Source of the DNA: Colwellia sp.
Lineage (GTDB): Bacteria > Pseudomonadota > Gammaproteobacteria > Enterobacterales > Alteromonadaceae
Reading direction: 5' to 3'
NCBI GenBank assembly: GCA_026196955.1
Contig: JAPHTO010000064.1
Coordinates: forward strand, 1 to 45,490
Length of the DNA stretch: 45,490 nucleotides
The notes beneath the pieces were generated by a model. The model searched no databases, had not been told where the DNA came from, and saw only the letters and a list, made by a program, of their open reading frames with translations. This document shows, piece after piece, positions 17,947 to 25,836 of this stretch. The position numbers were made by a program, and so were the translations under genes. Position 1 is the stretch's first letter; every line of letters begins with the position of its first letter.

Positions 17947-18417
17947 ATGGCAAAAGAAAAACCAACTAAAGTAATGAAGTTATACAACCGAGTTACACGT
18001 CTGCCGTTTGGTCATAAAATTTTCTCTATGATGGTTTGTCGAATGGCGCCTTATTTTGGCACTATCAAACCGTTAATCACAAAACTTGAGCCAAACTTTT
18101 GTGAATGCTTAATAAAAAAGCGCAATGCAGTACATAATCATATTAAAACGGTGCATGTTATTGCCATTTGTAATGGCCTTGAAATTGCGATGGGCACTAT
18201 GGCGGAAGCTTCTATTCCTAGCCACTTACGCTGGATTCCTAAAGGTATGTCATTAGATTACACCGCTAAAGCTGGCTCTGATATTCGCTGTACAGCCAAG
18301 GTGTTGCCTGAGCAATGGGTACCAGGTGATATGTTAGTTGAAGTTACTGCTTATGATAACAATGATGTTGTTGTCGTTAAGGGGCATATTAAGCTTTGGA
18401 TATCTGAAAAATCTTGA
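17947..18417 (+). CDS. Hotdog-fold protein, DUF4442 type (putative thioesterase-like)
   Basis: A 156-residue protein with the DUF4442 layout: a basic, helical N-terminus (YNRVTRLPFGHKIFSMMVCRMAPYFG), a central VHNHIKTVHVIAICNGLEIAMG that fits the hotdog helix, and late beta strands (LVEVTAYDNNDVVVVKGHIKLWI). Members resemble acyl-CoA thioesterases, but the substrate is usually unknown. The frame is open to a GTG at 17896. I prefer ATG 17947, giving MAKEKPTK, because AGGA lies upstream and the leader before it is unlike the family. It begins 72 bp after fdsD. It is probably independent of formate metabolism, although read-through from the fds operon is possible. Confidence 0.75.
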   Translation: MAKEKPTKVMKLYNRVTRLPFGHKIFSMMVCRMAPYFGTIKPLITKLEPNFCECLIKKRNAVHNHIKTVHVIAICNGLEIAMGTMAEASIPSHLRWIPKGMSLDYTAKAGSDIRCTAKVLPEQWVPGDMLVEVTAYDNNDVVVVKGHIKLWISEKS

Positions 18418-18471
18418 TGGTATACTAGAAAAATCAACAGACTCTAACAGTTAATTTTGCGCTTCAAGGGC

Positions 18472-18497
18472 TTTACATTTAATGGATTTGGTATAAT
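18472..18497 (+). promoter_or_regulatory. Probable sigma-70 promoter with extended -10
   Basis: TATAAT at 18492-18497 is preceded by TGG, the extended -10 form. The best -35-like element is TTTACA at 18472-18477 with a short 14-base spacer, so the -10 carries the prediction. It sits 39 bp before the next ATG. Confidence 0.45.
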
Positions 18498-18535
18498 GTT
18501 TAACCCCTTTTAATAATTAATATAGAAGCAGCATA

Positions 18536-19141
18536 ATGATAAAAATTCGCAACATACTAACACCACTAGTTAGCAGCTTAATGGTCATTTCTACCAGTAC
18601 TTTTGCGCAAGCTCCACTGGTTTCAATCCCAAGCCAAGATGCTTTTTTTAATCATTTAAAATCGCTTTGTGGCAAAGCTTTTGCGGGGAAAGTGGTTGTT
18701 GATAATGCGCCGCCTAGTGCTTTCAATACCAGCAAACTGGTTATGCATATTAGAAAGTGTACTGACAGTGAATTACAAATTCCATTTCATGTGGGTAAAG
18801 ATGCTTCTCGTACTTGGATCATCACTAAAACAGGTAGTGGTTTAAGTTTAAAGCATGATCATCGCCATAAGGATGGTACTAGTGATGTGTCAACTATGTA
18901 TGGTGGGCACACTGTTGATGCGGGATGGCCACAAGTACAGACCTTTCCAGCAGATCAATATTCAAAGGAATTATTTGTAAATCTTGCTATTCCTCAGTCC
19001 ATTGATAATAGTTGGCAAATGTATATTTACCCAGAAAAATTTACCTATCGGTTAACGCGTCAAGGACGAGAGTTTCGGGTCGACTTCGATTTAACTCAAA
19101 CCATTGAACAGCCAGCTGCTCCTTGGGGGTATACAGACTAA
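18536..19141 (+). CDS. Secreted protein of unknown function
   Basis: A 201-residue protein with a standard signal peptide (residues 1-24, ending STSTFAQA) and no lipobox Cys. The mature part contains two cysteines, in LKSLCGKAF and IRKCTDSEL, about 34 residues apart and likely to form a disulfide. It also has a His/Asp-rich patch (SLKHDHRHKDGTSD) near residues 101-114 that could bind metal. The C-terminal part is beta-rich (MYIYPEKFTYRLTRQGREFRVDFDL). I do not recognise a named family. A periplasmic or secreted location is likely. It stands between two unrelated units with its own predicted promoter, so context does not suggest a role. Confidence 0.75.
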   Translation: MIKIRNILTPLVSSLMVISTSTFAQAPLVSIPSQDAFFNHLKSLCGKAFAGKVVVDNAPPSAFNTSKLVMHIRKCTDSELQIPFHVGKDASRTWIITKTGSGLSLKHDHRHKDGTSDVSTMYGGHTVDAGWPQVQTFPADQYSKELFVNLAIPQSIDNSWQMYIYPEKFTYRLTRQGREFRVDFDLTQTIEQPAAPWGYTD

Positions 19142-19236
19142 TCATGGCTGAGTGTCTGGCCGATAAATGGTTTAATGTGTTTTAACTCAACCCTGAATTA
19201 ACACTTGTTTTGTATGCCAGCAAAGAGAAGCAAAGC

Positions 19237-19575
19237 CTAGTTTTCTTGCTGATCAAGCTGGGTTGGAGTACTTCCATTTAAGCTATGGAAAGGCTTAAAT
19301 TTTGTTAGTTTTTTGTACTTTGTCCACAATAGCTCTACTTGATTTTGTCCTTCGAGCTCTCTTTCATTTTGTGCTTTACAAAATTGAACGAACTGCTCTT
19401 CAACGGCATTTTCTGGCTTACTAGAACCTTGCTCTAACATAAATAATCGTTTTCCAATCTGAGTTAATAACTCAGATTCAACGATGGTAAAATTTCCTGA
19501 TTTACTAAAGCCCCTAGGAAAATGGACATCATCGTAAAAGGGATCTTCAGCAATAAAACCATGTATTAACTTCAT
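19237..19575 (-). CDS. maoP: MaoP/YifE family protein (DUF413), Ori macrodomain organisation
   Basis: A 112-residue protein whose pattern follows E. coli YifE/MaoP: PRGFSKSGNFTIVESELL, then a Gly and Leu-Glu-x-Gly segment, FVQFC, then LWTKYKKLTKF and FHSLNGSTPTQ. In E. coli, MaoP acts on a short DNA site (maoS) to allow long-range contacts in the Ori macrodomain. ATG 19575 has AGAGG five bases upstream. It is divergent from an HdfR-like regulator, the same neighbour as in E. coli, which strongly supports the call. The protein lies in the cytoplasm or on the nucleoid. Function in this organism is inferred from the family. Confidence 0.9.
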   Translation of the reverse strand: MKLIHGFIAEDPFYDDVHFPRGFSKSGNFTIVESELLTQIGKRLFMLEQGSSKPENAVEEQFVQFCKAQNERELEGQNQVELLWTKYKKLTKFKPFHSLNGSTPTQLDQQEN

Positions 19576-19650
19576 ATTTACCTCTGTTGACAGACTATCT
19601 ATTTTGGCGGATTATGCGGCTATCTGCATAGGCTGTAAAACAAATAATAA

Positions 19651-19665
19651 TTATCGTAACGATAA
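19651..19665. promoter_or_regulatory. Perfect 7-1-7 palindrome between maoP and hdfR
   Basis: TTATCGT and ACGATAA are exact inverted arms around one central base. The site ends nine bases before the hdfR ATG and overlaps its ribosome binding region. This suits an autoregulatory operator, or a site read by the adjacent MaoP. Confidence 0.5.
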
Positions 19666-19673
19666 GAGAAAAT

Positions 19674-20549
19674 ATGATGGATGTAGAATTAATTAAGACG
19701 TTTTTAGAAGTTAAAGATTGTCGTCATTTTGGTAAAGCGGCTGAAAACCTTTATCTTACTCAAGCAGCAATTAGCACTAGGGTTCGCCAGTTAGAAAGAT
19801 ACTTTGGTGTGCCATTATTTCATCGTGCTCGTAATAATATTCAGTTGACATTGGCAGGAGAAAGGTTAGTGCCGCATGCTGAAAATATGCTAAACACACT
19901 CAGAATGGCTAAACAGGATGTCGCTTTGGCTGCCGAACAAGTCGCGCAAATATCTATTGCAGGCACACCGAATACTTGGGATGTTTACATTCATGATGCG
20001 ATATCAAAAATATATATCGATCAACCTCAGGTTAGTTTGATTGCTGAAATTTTATCGCGTGAACAACTTACGAGACAATTACTTGAGCGCAGATTAGATG
20101 TTGCCATTTTGTTCGATCCACCCAAAGTGGAAGAATTAAAAATTGAACCTCTGCACATGTTTAAATTAATCCCGGTAACCACCTTTAAAAATAAGATATC
20201 AAGCCCCTCAGAAGTTCAACGTTACATAATGATTGATTGGGGAACGAGTTTTATTAACTGGCATGCAAAAGAAGTTAGTGGCATATCCATTCCTGCTATT
20301 AGAACAAGTACAGCAAGAATTGCGCTAGATTTGATGTTGCAATGTGGTGGTAGTGCCTACCTCCCAGATATGCTCGCACGACCATTTATTGAGCAAGGGA
20401 CATTATTTGAAATGGCAAGTCTGCCTGTCTTTGAACGAGAAATTTTTAGTGCCTTTCATAAAGATAATGAAAACGAAGAGCGTATAATTGAAATTAAGCA
20501 ACTACTGAGAAAAGATGATCCAGAAGCGCCTGCAATAATGACCCCCTAG
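19674..20549 (+). CDS. hdfR: HdfR-like LysR-family regulator
   Basis: A 291-residue LysR protein. The start (DVELIKTFLEVKDCRHFGKAAENLYLTQAAISTRVRQLE) is close to E. coli HdfR, including the HFGKAAE and YLTQ motifs, followed by the effector domain at about 90-285. E. coli HdfR represses the flagellar master operon flhDC, is itself controlled by H-NS, and regulates glutamate synthase; the targets here are unknown. There are two adjacent ATG codons (19674 and 19677). The second aligns with the E. coli start, so the first residue may be extra. The conserved divergent arrangement with maoP, with 98 bp between, is the main support for naming it HdfR rather than a generic LysR. Confidence 0.85.
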   Translation: MMDVELIKTFLEVKDCRHFGKAAENLYLTQAAISTRVRQLERYFGVPLFHRARNNIQLTLAGERLVPHAENMLNTLRMAKQDVALAAEQVAQISIAGTPNTWDVYIHDAISKIYIDQPQVSLIAEILSREQLTRQLLERRLDVAILFDPPKVEELKIEPLHMFKLIPVTTFKNKISSPSEVQRYIMIDWGTSFINWHAKEVSGISIPAIRTSTARIALDLMLQCGGSAYLPDMLARPFIEQGTLFEMASLPVFEREIFSAFHKDNENEERIIEIKQLLRKDDPEAPAIMTP

Positions 20550-20579
20550 CATTGCTATTTAATATCTATCCCACCTTTT

Positions 20580-20622
20580 AAAGTAAAATATTTTTATCGT
20601 TAACTTAAAAATATTTTACTTT
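20580..20622. repeat. 17-bp perfect inverted repeat (AT-rich hairpin)
   Basis: Arms at 20580-20596 and 20606-20622 are exact reverse complements, with a 9-base loop TCGTTAACT. The stem is 15 A-T and 2 G-C pairs, and T-rich sequence follows. It lies between hdfR and the next small gene and could end hdfR transcription from either direction or bind a regulator. Confidence 0.7.
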
Positions 20623-20685
20623 TCTTGTACAGAAAAAACGTAGATTATCCGATTTTAATATGACGATACTTTTGGTGAAAAAATA

Positions 20686-20928
20686 ATGGCCATTGATCCT
20701 ACTTATGACGTGCCTTCTTCTGAAGAGCTGGATTTTGACAATGAAGAATCTTCTAGTGATCTGAGTAATGATATTGCCGAATTTGAATTGAGTTCGGGTT
20801 CAAACGAAGGAAAAAATAGTAAGGCAAAGAATAAGCGTAACTTCTTAACGAAGAAAAGAATTGAACTGTTGCAAGAAGAAAGACGCCTTAAAAAATTTGA
20901 AGATGATTATTATGGCGATTGGGATTAA
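20686..20928 (+). CDS. Small highly charged protein of unknown function
   Basis: An 80-residue protein in three zones: an acidic, Ser-rich and probably disordered half (SSEELDFDNEESSSDLSND), a basic stretch (NSKAKNKRNFLTKKR), and a charged C-terminal helix with a Tyr/Trp-rich acidic tail (LQEERRLKKFEDDYYGDWD). It has no signal or membrane segment. GGTGA precedes the ATG at a good distance. The last 25 residues resemble small PA3496-type proteins, by memory only. It lies 155 bp before a GshB-like ligase, with an inverted repeat between, so it is probably transcribed separately or only partly with that gene. Its acidic aromatic C-terminus makes it a conceivable, unproven substrate for the neighbouring ligase and peptidase. 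Confidence 0.65.
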   Translation: MAIDPTYDVPSSEELDFDNEESSSDLSNDIAEFELSSGSNEGKNSKAKNKRNFLTKKRIELLQEERRLKKFEDDYYGDWD

Positions 20929-20971
20929 TTTCCCATCAGAGCTATAGAAAACCGATATTTAACTTACTCAT

Positions 20972-21010
20972 GTAAATATTCTCATTTATGTATGAGATGA
21001 GAATACTTAC
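20972..21010. repeat. 14-bp inverted repeat (one mismatch) upstream of the GshB-like gene
   Basis: GTAAATATTCTCAT (20972-20985) and ATGAGAATACTTAC (20997-21010) are inverted arms with one mismatch around an 11-base spacer. It lies 72 bp before the chosen start of the ATP-grasp gene. There is no T tract, so an operator seems more likely than a terminator. Confidence 0.55.
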
Positions 21011-21082
21011 CATTAATTTAATGTACATCCATGTAAACAGTCATGACTAATGTTCTGGATGTTACGACCTAAAGGCCGCTCG

Positions 21083-22120
21083 ATGAATATTCTTTTTTTA
21101 ATGTACCCTTGGGATAAAATTGATCCCGAAACAGACTCTACCTTAAGACTAATACATGAGTGTGTATCACGTAATCATACGGTTGCGCTTGCTACGCCGC
21201 ATAACCTAACAATGAGAGACTCTGTTTCCAGTGCTTTTTGTCAAGTTTTCAAAAAAGGGGTAACAATTTCAGCTAATGTTATGTCTTTTTATAAAAGGGC
21301 TGAATTTAAAAAGTCTCGACTTCCTCTTGCGGGTTTTGACACCATCATTATGCGAGCAAATCCACCACTTGATCCTATCACCTTAAACTTTTTAGATTCA
21401 GTGCGTGAAGACGTATTTATCATGAATGATATTGATGGCCTACGGATAGCGAATACCAAATTATATACAGCATCGTTTGATGATCCTGCCAATCATTTTA
21501 TCCCTGTCACTCATGTGTCTAAAACCCCTGAATACTTAGTTGACGTATTGAATGACTCCGCCTCTGGAAAAATGATCATGAAACCGTTAGATGGCTATGG
21601 TGGTCAAGGCGTTATTTTAGTTGAGAAAAATGCTCAAAAGAGTTTTCATTCACTGCTGGAATTCTATATTAACAGCGGTAAAGGGGGGAATTACGTTATT
21701 CTACAGGAATATGTAGAAGGTGCTGACTCTGGAGATGTTCGTATTCTAATGCTAAACGGTGAACCAATTGGCGCGATGAAGCGTGTTCCTGCTTCCAACG
21801 AAGTACGCTCAAATGTTCATGCAGGTGGTACCGTGGTAAAACATACGCTAACTAAAAATGAAAAAGCACTGTGTAAGCATATTGGGCCAAAACTAGTTCG
21901 TGATGGTTTATATTTTGTTGGCATTGATGTTATTAATGAAAAGTTAATAGAAGTAAATGTGCAAAGCCCAGGTGGCATTATGCGTATTAATAAATTGAAT
22001 AATACTAAGCTACAAAAAAAGGTGATCGATTTTGTTGAAAGCGTTGTTAATGCAAAAGAAGCATTAGCTCAACGTAAGAACGAATTTAGAAAGGCAATAA
22101 ACGATGCGCATGTTGTCTGA
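21083..22120 (+). CDS. GshB-like ATP-grasp ligase, paired with an amidohydrolase-metallopeptidase fusion
   Basis: A 345-residue ATP-grasp protein closely patterned on prokaryotic glutathione synthetase: FDTIIMRANPPLDP, the glycine-rich ATP loop MKPLDGYGGQGVIL, GDVRILMLNGEPIGAMKRVP, the NVHAGG segment, and LYFVGIDVINEKLIEVNVQSPGG with the Mg-binding Glu and Asn. It should form an amide bond between a carboxylate and an amine with ATP. It is probably not the housekeeping GshB, because it is about 30 residues longer and is translationally coupled (17-bp overlap) to a peptidase-like protein. I chose ATG 21083 because AAAGG stands seven bases before it; the frame also continues back to 21050. The substrate is unknown. 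Confidence 0.85.
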   Translation: MNILFLMYPWDKIDPETDSTLRLIHECVSRNHTVALATPHNLTMRDSVSSAFCQVFKKGVTISANVMSFYKRAEFKKSRLPLAGFDTIIMRANPPLDPITLNFLDSVREDVFIMNDIDGLRIANTKLYTASFDDPANHFIPVTHVSKTPEYLVDVLNDSASGKMIMKPLDGYGGQGVILVEKNAQKSFHSLLEFYINSGKGGNYVILQEYVEGADSGDVRILMLNGEPIGAMKRVPASNEVRSNVHAGGTVVKHTLTKNEKALCKHIGPKLVRDGLYFVGIDVINEKLIEVNVQSPGGIMRINKLNNTKLQKKVIDFVESVVNAKEALAQRKNEFRKAINDAHVV

Positions 22121-24095
22121 GAAAGAATGTATCGCCTTAATCAAAAATAGAGAATGTTTTCATGCTGAAGTGGATGATGGCGCTTTTATTGTCAAAATTG
22201 ACGAATATGCACCTATCATTTGCGCTGCTACTCATAATGGTCATCGGCTACGTAATGATTTAAAAAAAACACTCCTTTTGTCAGAAGAAGAACGTTTTTA
22301 TGAAGAAGATCCTTACACAGATGAACTCATATCCTCTTTTCCTATTCAGATTATTGGTAATGACTCGCGATTCGAATATGACCTAAACCGAGCTAAAACC
22401 TTATCAACCTACTTTAAAACCGCATGGGATAAACAGGTTTGGCAAAAACCTTTGACGCAGAAGCAACGGGCAAAAAGTCATAGTAAACATCAGGCGTTTT
22501 ATAACGTGCTTGAAGCGATTGTCACGGTTATCGAAAAGCAATTTAATAATGCGATAGTGTTTGATATCCATTCCTATAACTATAAAAGATTAGAAAAAGA
22601 TTCGCCTACATTTAATATTGATGGTGATCAAATTGACGTAGAGCGCTGGGGAAATGTGGTTAATCAATTTGAAAAGCAACTTAATAAAATTGAATTGCCA
22701 AATTTACATGTAAAAGCAGCAACCGATGAAATATTTCAGGGCAGAGGTTATTTAATCACCCATATTAATGCTCATTTTGACAATACCTTGGTACTACCTA
22801 CTGAAGTTAAAAAAGTATTTATGAATGAGACAACGGGTGAGGTTTATCCACTGGTATTGGAAGAGCTAAAAGCTGGATTTAAAAATGCCATCAGTGAAAC
22901 TGCCGCATTTTTTGTTCGTAAGTACGGTAAAAGAAAAAGAACACAAAAGGCTGATATTTTATCTTCCACCATTAGTAGTGAAGTTTTACATTTAGATAAA
23001 AAGCTATTTTCACTGTGTAAAAGTATTGAAACATTAAATTTTATTAACCCGGTAAACTTGATCGCTCAACGAAATAAATTTCTTAAAAAAAATAGCTATA
23101 TAGCACCGAGTTTTAATTACAAGCAACTTAATATTGACCCTTATAAATTTAGAGAGAACTTGTATAACTTGCCCGTTAGTGAGGTAAATGATGCTGATAT
23201 TCAACAGTTATATCGTCATGTCATTGATAATTTAGCGAGTAAAATAGACTTATTAGCCACTATAGGTACCGATGATTTTGTTTATAACTCATTAAAGTAC
23301 TACGGAGAGCCTAGCCCTAACGATATTGCCAATGCGCGATTCCTTCTTCATTTAAATGATGATGAGTCAGAGCAAAATGAAAAACTACTGAACTCGGATG
23401 AAGCTATTGATTACTTTAGGTTTCAAGCAAAAGAATGGCAACTGAACTGTAAAATAGAGAAGTCGAATAAAATCGTCGCCAAAGCTATGGTAAATAATGA
23501 AAAGGCATTGTTGCTTATCAATAAGGAGGCTCTTTTTACGCAAAAAGAACTACACGCTTATGCTTATCATGAACTTGGCATTCACATGTTAACAACGATT
23601 AATGCAAAGAAACATCCACTCAAAGTATTTAGTTTAGGCTTAACTGGCAATACGCATACCCAAGAAGGCATAGCATTATATAGTGAGTATTGTTCGGGCA
23701 GCTTAACTATCAAACGCTTAAAAACAATTGCATTAAGAGTTATCGCCGTCCAATACATGCTAGAGCATGGTGATTTTGTCAAAACATATCACACCTTGAT
23801 GAATGAATTTAACGTAGACAAGGATTTTGCTTTTACATTAACGACAAGAGTTTATAGGGGCGGTGGTTTTACTAAAGATTATTTATACTTGAAAGGTTTG
23901 AGAGATATTTTAAGTTTAGCTAAACAAAGCGCTATTGATAATTTGTTAGTTGGCAAAACAGGGTTACTCGATTTCAATGTTGTTTCTGAAATAGTTGCCC
24001 GTGGTATGATTGCCAAACCACAGCCTTTATTCGATTTAACCTACAAATCATCAGGCGATAATATTTTGGACTTTGTTGTTAACTCAATCAAATAA
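22104..24095 (+). CDS. Fusion of N-formylglutamate-amidohydrolase-like and QEGLA/tyrosine-carboxypeptidase-like domains
   Basis: A 663-residue cytoplasmic protein with two hydrolase domains. Residues about 15-260 resemble N-formylglutamate amidohydrolase: ATHNGHRLR, EEDPYTDEL, NDSRFEYDLNR, VFDIHSYNY. Residues about 310-655 are a DUF1704/QEGLA domain, the group called flavohemoglobin expression-modulating in annotations and related to the animal microtubule tyrosine carboxypeptidases MATCAP. The motif HELGIH (His489, Glu490, His494) and TQEGIA (Glu521) supply a zinc site and the name-giving motif, with Ile in place of Leu. It starts at ATG 22104 or ATG 22110, both inside the ligase gene. A coupled ligase with two hydrolases suggests adding and removing an amino acid or peptide. 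The role is unproven. Confidence 0.88.
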   Translation: MRMLSEKECIALIKNRECFHAEVDDGAFIVKIDEYAPIICAATHNGHRLRNDLKKTLLLSEEERFYEEDPYTDELISSFPIQIIGNDSRFEYDLNRAKTLSTYFKTAWDKQVWQKPLTQKQRAKSHSKHQAFYNVLEAIVTVIEKQFNNAIVFDIHSYNYKRLEKDSPTFNIDGDQIDVERWGNVVNQFEKQLNKIELPNLHVKAATDEIFQGRGYLITHINAHFDNTLVLPTEVKKVFMNETTGEVYPLVLEELKAGFKNAISETAAFFVRKYGKRKRTQKADILSSTISSEVLHLDKKLFSLCKSIETLNFINPVNLIAQRNKFLKKNSYIAPSFNYKQLNIDPYKFRENLYNLPVSEVNDADIQQLYRHVIDNLASKIDLLATIGTDDFVYNSLKYYGEPSPNDIANARFLLHLNDDESEQNEKLLNSDEAIDYFRFQAKEWQLNCKIEKSNKIVAKAMVNNEKALLLINKEALFTQKELHAYAYHELGIHMLTTINAKKHPLKVFSLGLTGNTHTQEGIALYSEYCSGSLTIKRLKTIALRVIAVQYMLEHGDFVKTYHTLMNEFNVDKDFAFTLTTRVYRGGGFTKDYLYLKGLRDILSLAKQSAIDNLLVGKTGLLDFNVVSEIVARGMIAKPQPLFDLTYKSSGDNILDFVVNSIK

Positions 24096-24383
24096 ACTTT
24101 TACAATTGACTTGTCCTTAATGCTTATAGCTAATAGCAGGTATTGAGTCGAATATGAATGACAGCTTTGAGCTTGCTGGAGGTATGTACTTGTATTTTTC
24201 CTAACAGACAGCTGAGCCATCATAGGGGCTAAGGAAGCTTGAAATCACAATGGCTACAGTTTATTAGAAAGCAATTATGAATATGAATGAGTTTTTATTA
24301 GTTATAAAAGTTTTAAAATTTAGAAATGCAAGATAAACTGGATCATTCGTTCTTAGGTAAGAATATAGTAAGCAGGATGCATA

Positions 24384-25079
24384 ATGTTTCTTCGTCGAGT
24401 AGCACAACATTTGAAAAATCAAAATTGGGTTGCCGCTGTCATTGATTTTTTAATTGTAGTTTCAAGTATATTTATTGGTTTACAGGCAACCAATTATTCG
24501 ACTGAATTAAAAGAAAAGGCCCTTCTAAAAGAGAAACTAACAATATTATTAATTGAAACAAGGGAAGTCGTAACTGGCTCTAAGGCTTTACCTGCCACTC
24601 TAGAAAAGCTGATAATTGATTCAGATAGACTGTTGGAAATTACAAATTCTTGTAGAAAAGATGACGAATTGAGCAATCTTCTTACTTCCATTGCTAGCTA
24701 TAACTCTATGGAAGATAATTTTCAGTTAAGTGTTGATGACTTAGAACCATACTTTCCATTACTAAGTAGTACGTTTCGTAAGGAGTTAAGAGCTTACAAA
24801 AAGACGACTAGCGATATGGTTAACCATAGTATTTCAAATACACAATTTATCAAAGATTTACATATAATAAAGAGTCCTTACATAGGTATGAAGTATTCTG
24901 GGTTTTCTTTAACTTTAAATCAACCGATAGAAGAAATTTGCACTAACCCTGATTTTATTAAGTATATTATATTGCCTAAAAGTATGGCTGAAATTGAAAT
25001 TAGAATAATAGATGCATTTCAAAAAAGAACCATAATCTTTGAAAAAAGCATAAAGAATGAAATAAAACTCCTTAACTAA
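24384..25079 (+). CDS. Single-anchor membrane protein of unknown function
   Basis: A 231-residue protein. The start RRVAQHLKNQNWVAAVIDFLIVVSSIFIGLQ follows a pattern shared by many uncharacterised bacterial proteins: basic residues, QNW, then one membrane helix (about residues 15-35). The rest is helical and charged, likely coiled-coil near residues 40-75, with cysteines at CRKD and EICT. I do not recognise a function. AGGA precedes ATG 24384. The 288 bp upstream, to the end of the peptidase fusion, shows no gene I can support. It has no clear operon partner; the next gene is on the opposite strand. Confidence 0.7.
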   Translation: MFLRRVAQHLKNQNWVAAVIDFLIVVSSIFIGLQATNYSTELKEKALLKEKLTILLIETREVVTGSKALPATLEKLIIDSDRLLEITNSCRKDDELSNLLTSIASYNSMEDNFQLSVDDLEPYFPLLSSTFRKELRAYKKTTSDMVNHSISNTQFIKDLHIIKSPYIGMKYSGFSLTLNQPIEEICTNPDFIKYIILPKSMAEIEIRIIDAFQKRTIIFEKSIKNEIKLLN

Positions 25080-25223
25080 ATTTACAACTGGTTTTAGGCT
25101 CAATGTTGTCGTTATTTGTATAAATGCTAATGTCTTCTATGGGCCTATTGCCGCCTGTCAGGTTAAGGTAAGCACTACATTTTAATGTGTTTATCTTGGC
25201 GTTAATATGATCTAGCCATATTA

Positions 25224-25556
25224 TTACTCAGTACTTAAAGCAGGAATTCTTAATCCTTCTCTTTTCACTAAGCTTTTCGCTACTTCAGCGGGCACTTGAT
25301 AAAATTCGTTCACATATTCTTTTGCGTTTAAATGCTCTCTTATTTGCTTTTTTACTTTGCATGGGTTGTTACATTGCAAAGAAAAAACCAAGGAATACTC
25401 TCCGGGAGATTTGGATGAAAGTGCCATCGCATATTCGCTAGGATCTTCAGGAGTGCAACCAATTCTAATCACGTCAGAGAAAAAGGAGTGGGTCATCACA
25501 TAGACATTGCCAACAGATACTTGTTTGTCTTCTGTAGTGTGTGGTGAATTTTCCAT
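25224..25556 (-). CDS. GIY-YIG/T5orf172-like protein, probably lacking catalytic residues
   Basis: A 110-residue protein with the small GIY-YIG layout: GNVYVMTH for the first strand, VIRIGCT for the YIG strand, then a helix, SPGEYSLVFSLQC, and an IREHL/NEFYQVP ending, as in the T5orf172/MUG113 group of nuclease-fold domains. The conserved Arg after YIG and the Glu of the helix before the last segment seem to be replaced (SEYAMAL and CKVKKQ), so nuclease activity is doubtful. AAGGA lies upstream of ATG 25556. It may bind DNA or act as a partner. The family is moderately sure; loss of activity is inferred from pattern alone. Confidence 0.65.
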   Translation of the reverse strand: MENSPHTTEDKQVSVGNVYVMTHSFFSDVIRIGCTPEDPSEYAMALSSKSPGEYSLVFSLQCNNPCKVKKQIREHLNAKEYVNEFYQVPAEVAKSLVKREGLRIPALSTE

Positions 25557-25836
25557 TTGAGTTAATATCCTTTAGTTGATCATTAATAGCAATTATATCG
25601 CATTTTACCTTGAGTGTGAGTAGGCGAATGGTAATAAAAACTGTGATAGTAGCCCTTATTGGTAGCAAAGTATGTCAACTTGTATATATTAGGGGCTGTT
25701 GAACTATCCGAAGCATTTGGTTAAATATTTTATGCTTTGCTGATTAACTTACTTTTGTCTCGGAAAAGCTTAACCATGAAAGATCAACAGACTTTAGTCA
25801 CTACCGTTTAAATAACTTATTTTGATTGGATTATCC

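Noticed and set aside
24096-24383. Small gene in the gap after the peptidase fusion
   Set aside because: Only a 16-codon open frame and short fragments without ribosome binding sites or protein-like sequence.
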